A stretch of 64,000 nucleotides of DNA, taken from the NCBI GenBank assembly GCA_001564065.1, contig LKNA01000002.1, forward strand, positions 43,177-107,176. Direction: 5' to 3'. The notes under the pieces were generated by a model. It worked only from the letters and a program-made list of their open reading frames with translations. It was not told the origin of the DNA and ran no database searches. Both the position numbers and the translations under genes were made by a program. Source of the DNA: Chitinophagaceae bacterium T5-Br10_B2g13 (GTDB lineage Bacteria > Bacteroidota > Rhodothermia > Balneolales > Balneolaceae). The first letter of the stretch is position 1. Each line of letters begins with the position of its first letter. Positions 63,888-64,000 of the stretch are shown one piece after another.

Positions 63888-64000
63888 TTTCTTTATCTAC
63901 ACAGGAGTTTCGGAAGGCGTGCTAAATACTCTATCTTGAGATTTTTCACATTTTCTGCAGCTTACTTGGAAGGCATTTTCTCCAGATCCGATCCGCAATC
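63888..64000. other. Unassigned window end
   Basis: The last 113 bp after the topA terminator hold no recognisable gene. On the minus strand a frame reading ...RKCEK... could be the 3' end of a gene entering from outside the window, but it is too short to support. Confidence 0.4.

Noticed and set aside
1..64000. tRNA, rRNA, CRISPR array or prophage
   Set aside because: I looked for T-loop-like GGTTCGA segments with matching stems, regularly spaced direct repeats, and phage structural or integrase genes; the few TTCGA hits lie inside protein genes and no array or phage gene was seen.

Overview
This window is 64 kb of a mid-G+C chromosome (about 45% by eye). It is almost fully coding and carries about 54 supportable genes on both strands. 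I see no rRNA, tRNA, CRISPR array, IS transposase or prophage. The gene set points to the Bacteroidota/Balneolota side of the tree, most likely a marine or halophilic Balneolaceae-type organism; this is inference from content, not a marker-gene assignment. The pointers are an Oar-like TonB-dependent receptor, an S46 dipeptidyl-peptidase, a DUF3822-rsmD-coaD cluster, CdaA, a DUF349 protein, TPR-type sensor kinases, the MutA/MutB form of methylmalonyl-CoA mutase, and lipoprotein phosphodiesterases.

Layout. 1-4 kb: a secreted DUF4412-like protein, mnmA, an HNH nuclease and a divergent PiT-type transporter. 4-6 kb: glutamate dehydrogenase and an RsbW-like ATPase. 6-11.3 kb: a complete tripartite RND efflux operon. 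11.5-18 kb: trxA, an unusual dnaE with its own fused proofreading exonuclease, and a small hydrolase/thpR/acylphosphatase cluster. 18-26 kb: oxyR, a membrane protein, an MBL-fold ligase-associated exonuclease, a TPR histidine kinase, an ATP-dependent DNA ligase and hemW. 26-30 kb: gamma carbonic anhydrase, a DsbA-like protein, sufE, a PAS protein and an acyl-CoA dehydrogenase. 30-36 kb: mutA, mutB and meaB, interrupted by a small AT-rich DUF559 nuclease gene bracketed by palindromes. 36-38 kb: cdaA, folP and a 7Fe ferredoxin. 38-44 kb: two tandem ENPP-type phosphodiesterase lipoproteins next to a large TonB-dependent receptor. 44-50 kb: an arsenosugar-type glycosyltransferase pair, an outer-membrane protein, an MBL hydrolase with a start-codon puzzle and a six-repeat DUF349 protein. 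50-53 kb: two mscS paralogues, dps and an orphan gene. 53-64 kb: an S46 peptidase, a SixA-like phosphatase, a MATE transporter, a TPMT-like methyltransferase, the DUF3822/rsmD/coaD operon, a variant peroxiredoxin and topA.

How the genes work together. mutA, mutB and meaB form the propionate/methylmalonyl-CoA branch, and the acyl-CoA dehydrogenase across a divergent promoter region fits branched-chain or fatty-acid catabolism feeding it. The S46 peptidase and glutamate dehydrogenase fit peptide and amino-acid use. oxyR, dps, the peroxiredoxin and trxA cover oxidative stress, and the exonuclease plus ATP-dependent ligase look like a dispersed DNA-repair module.

The strongest candidate for something under-described is the 483-bp palindrome-bracketed DUF559 unit inside the methylmalonyl-CoA mutase operon (34374-34856). 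After it come the exonuclease-DnaE fusion with a visibly degenerate PHP site, and the receiver-like/MBL protein that has no ordinary start codon for its first domain.
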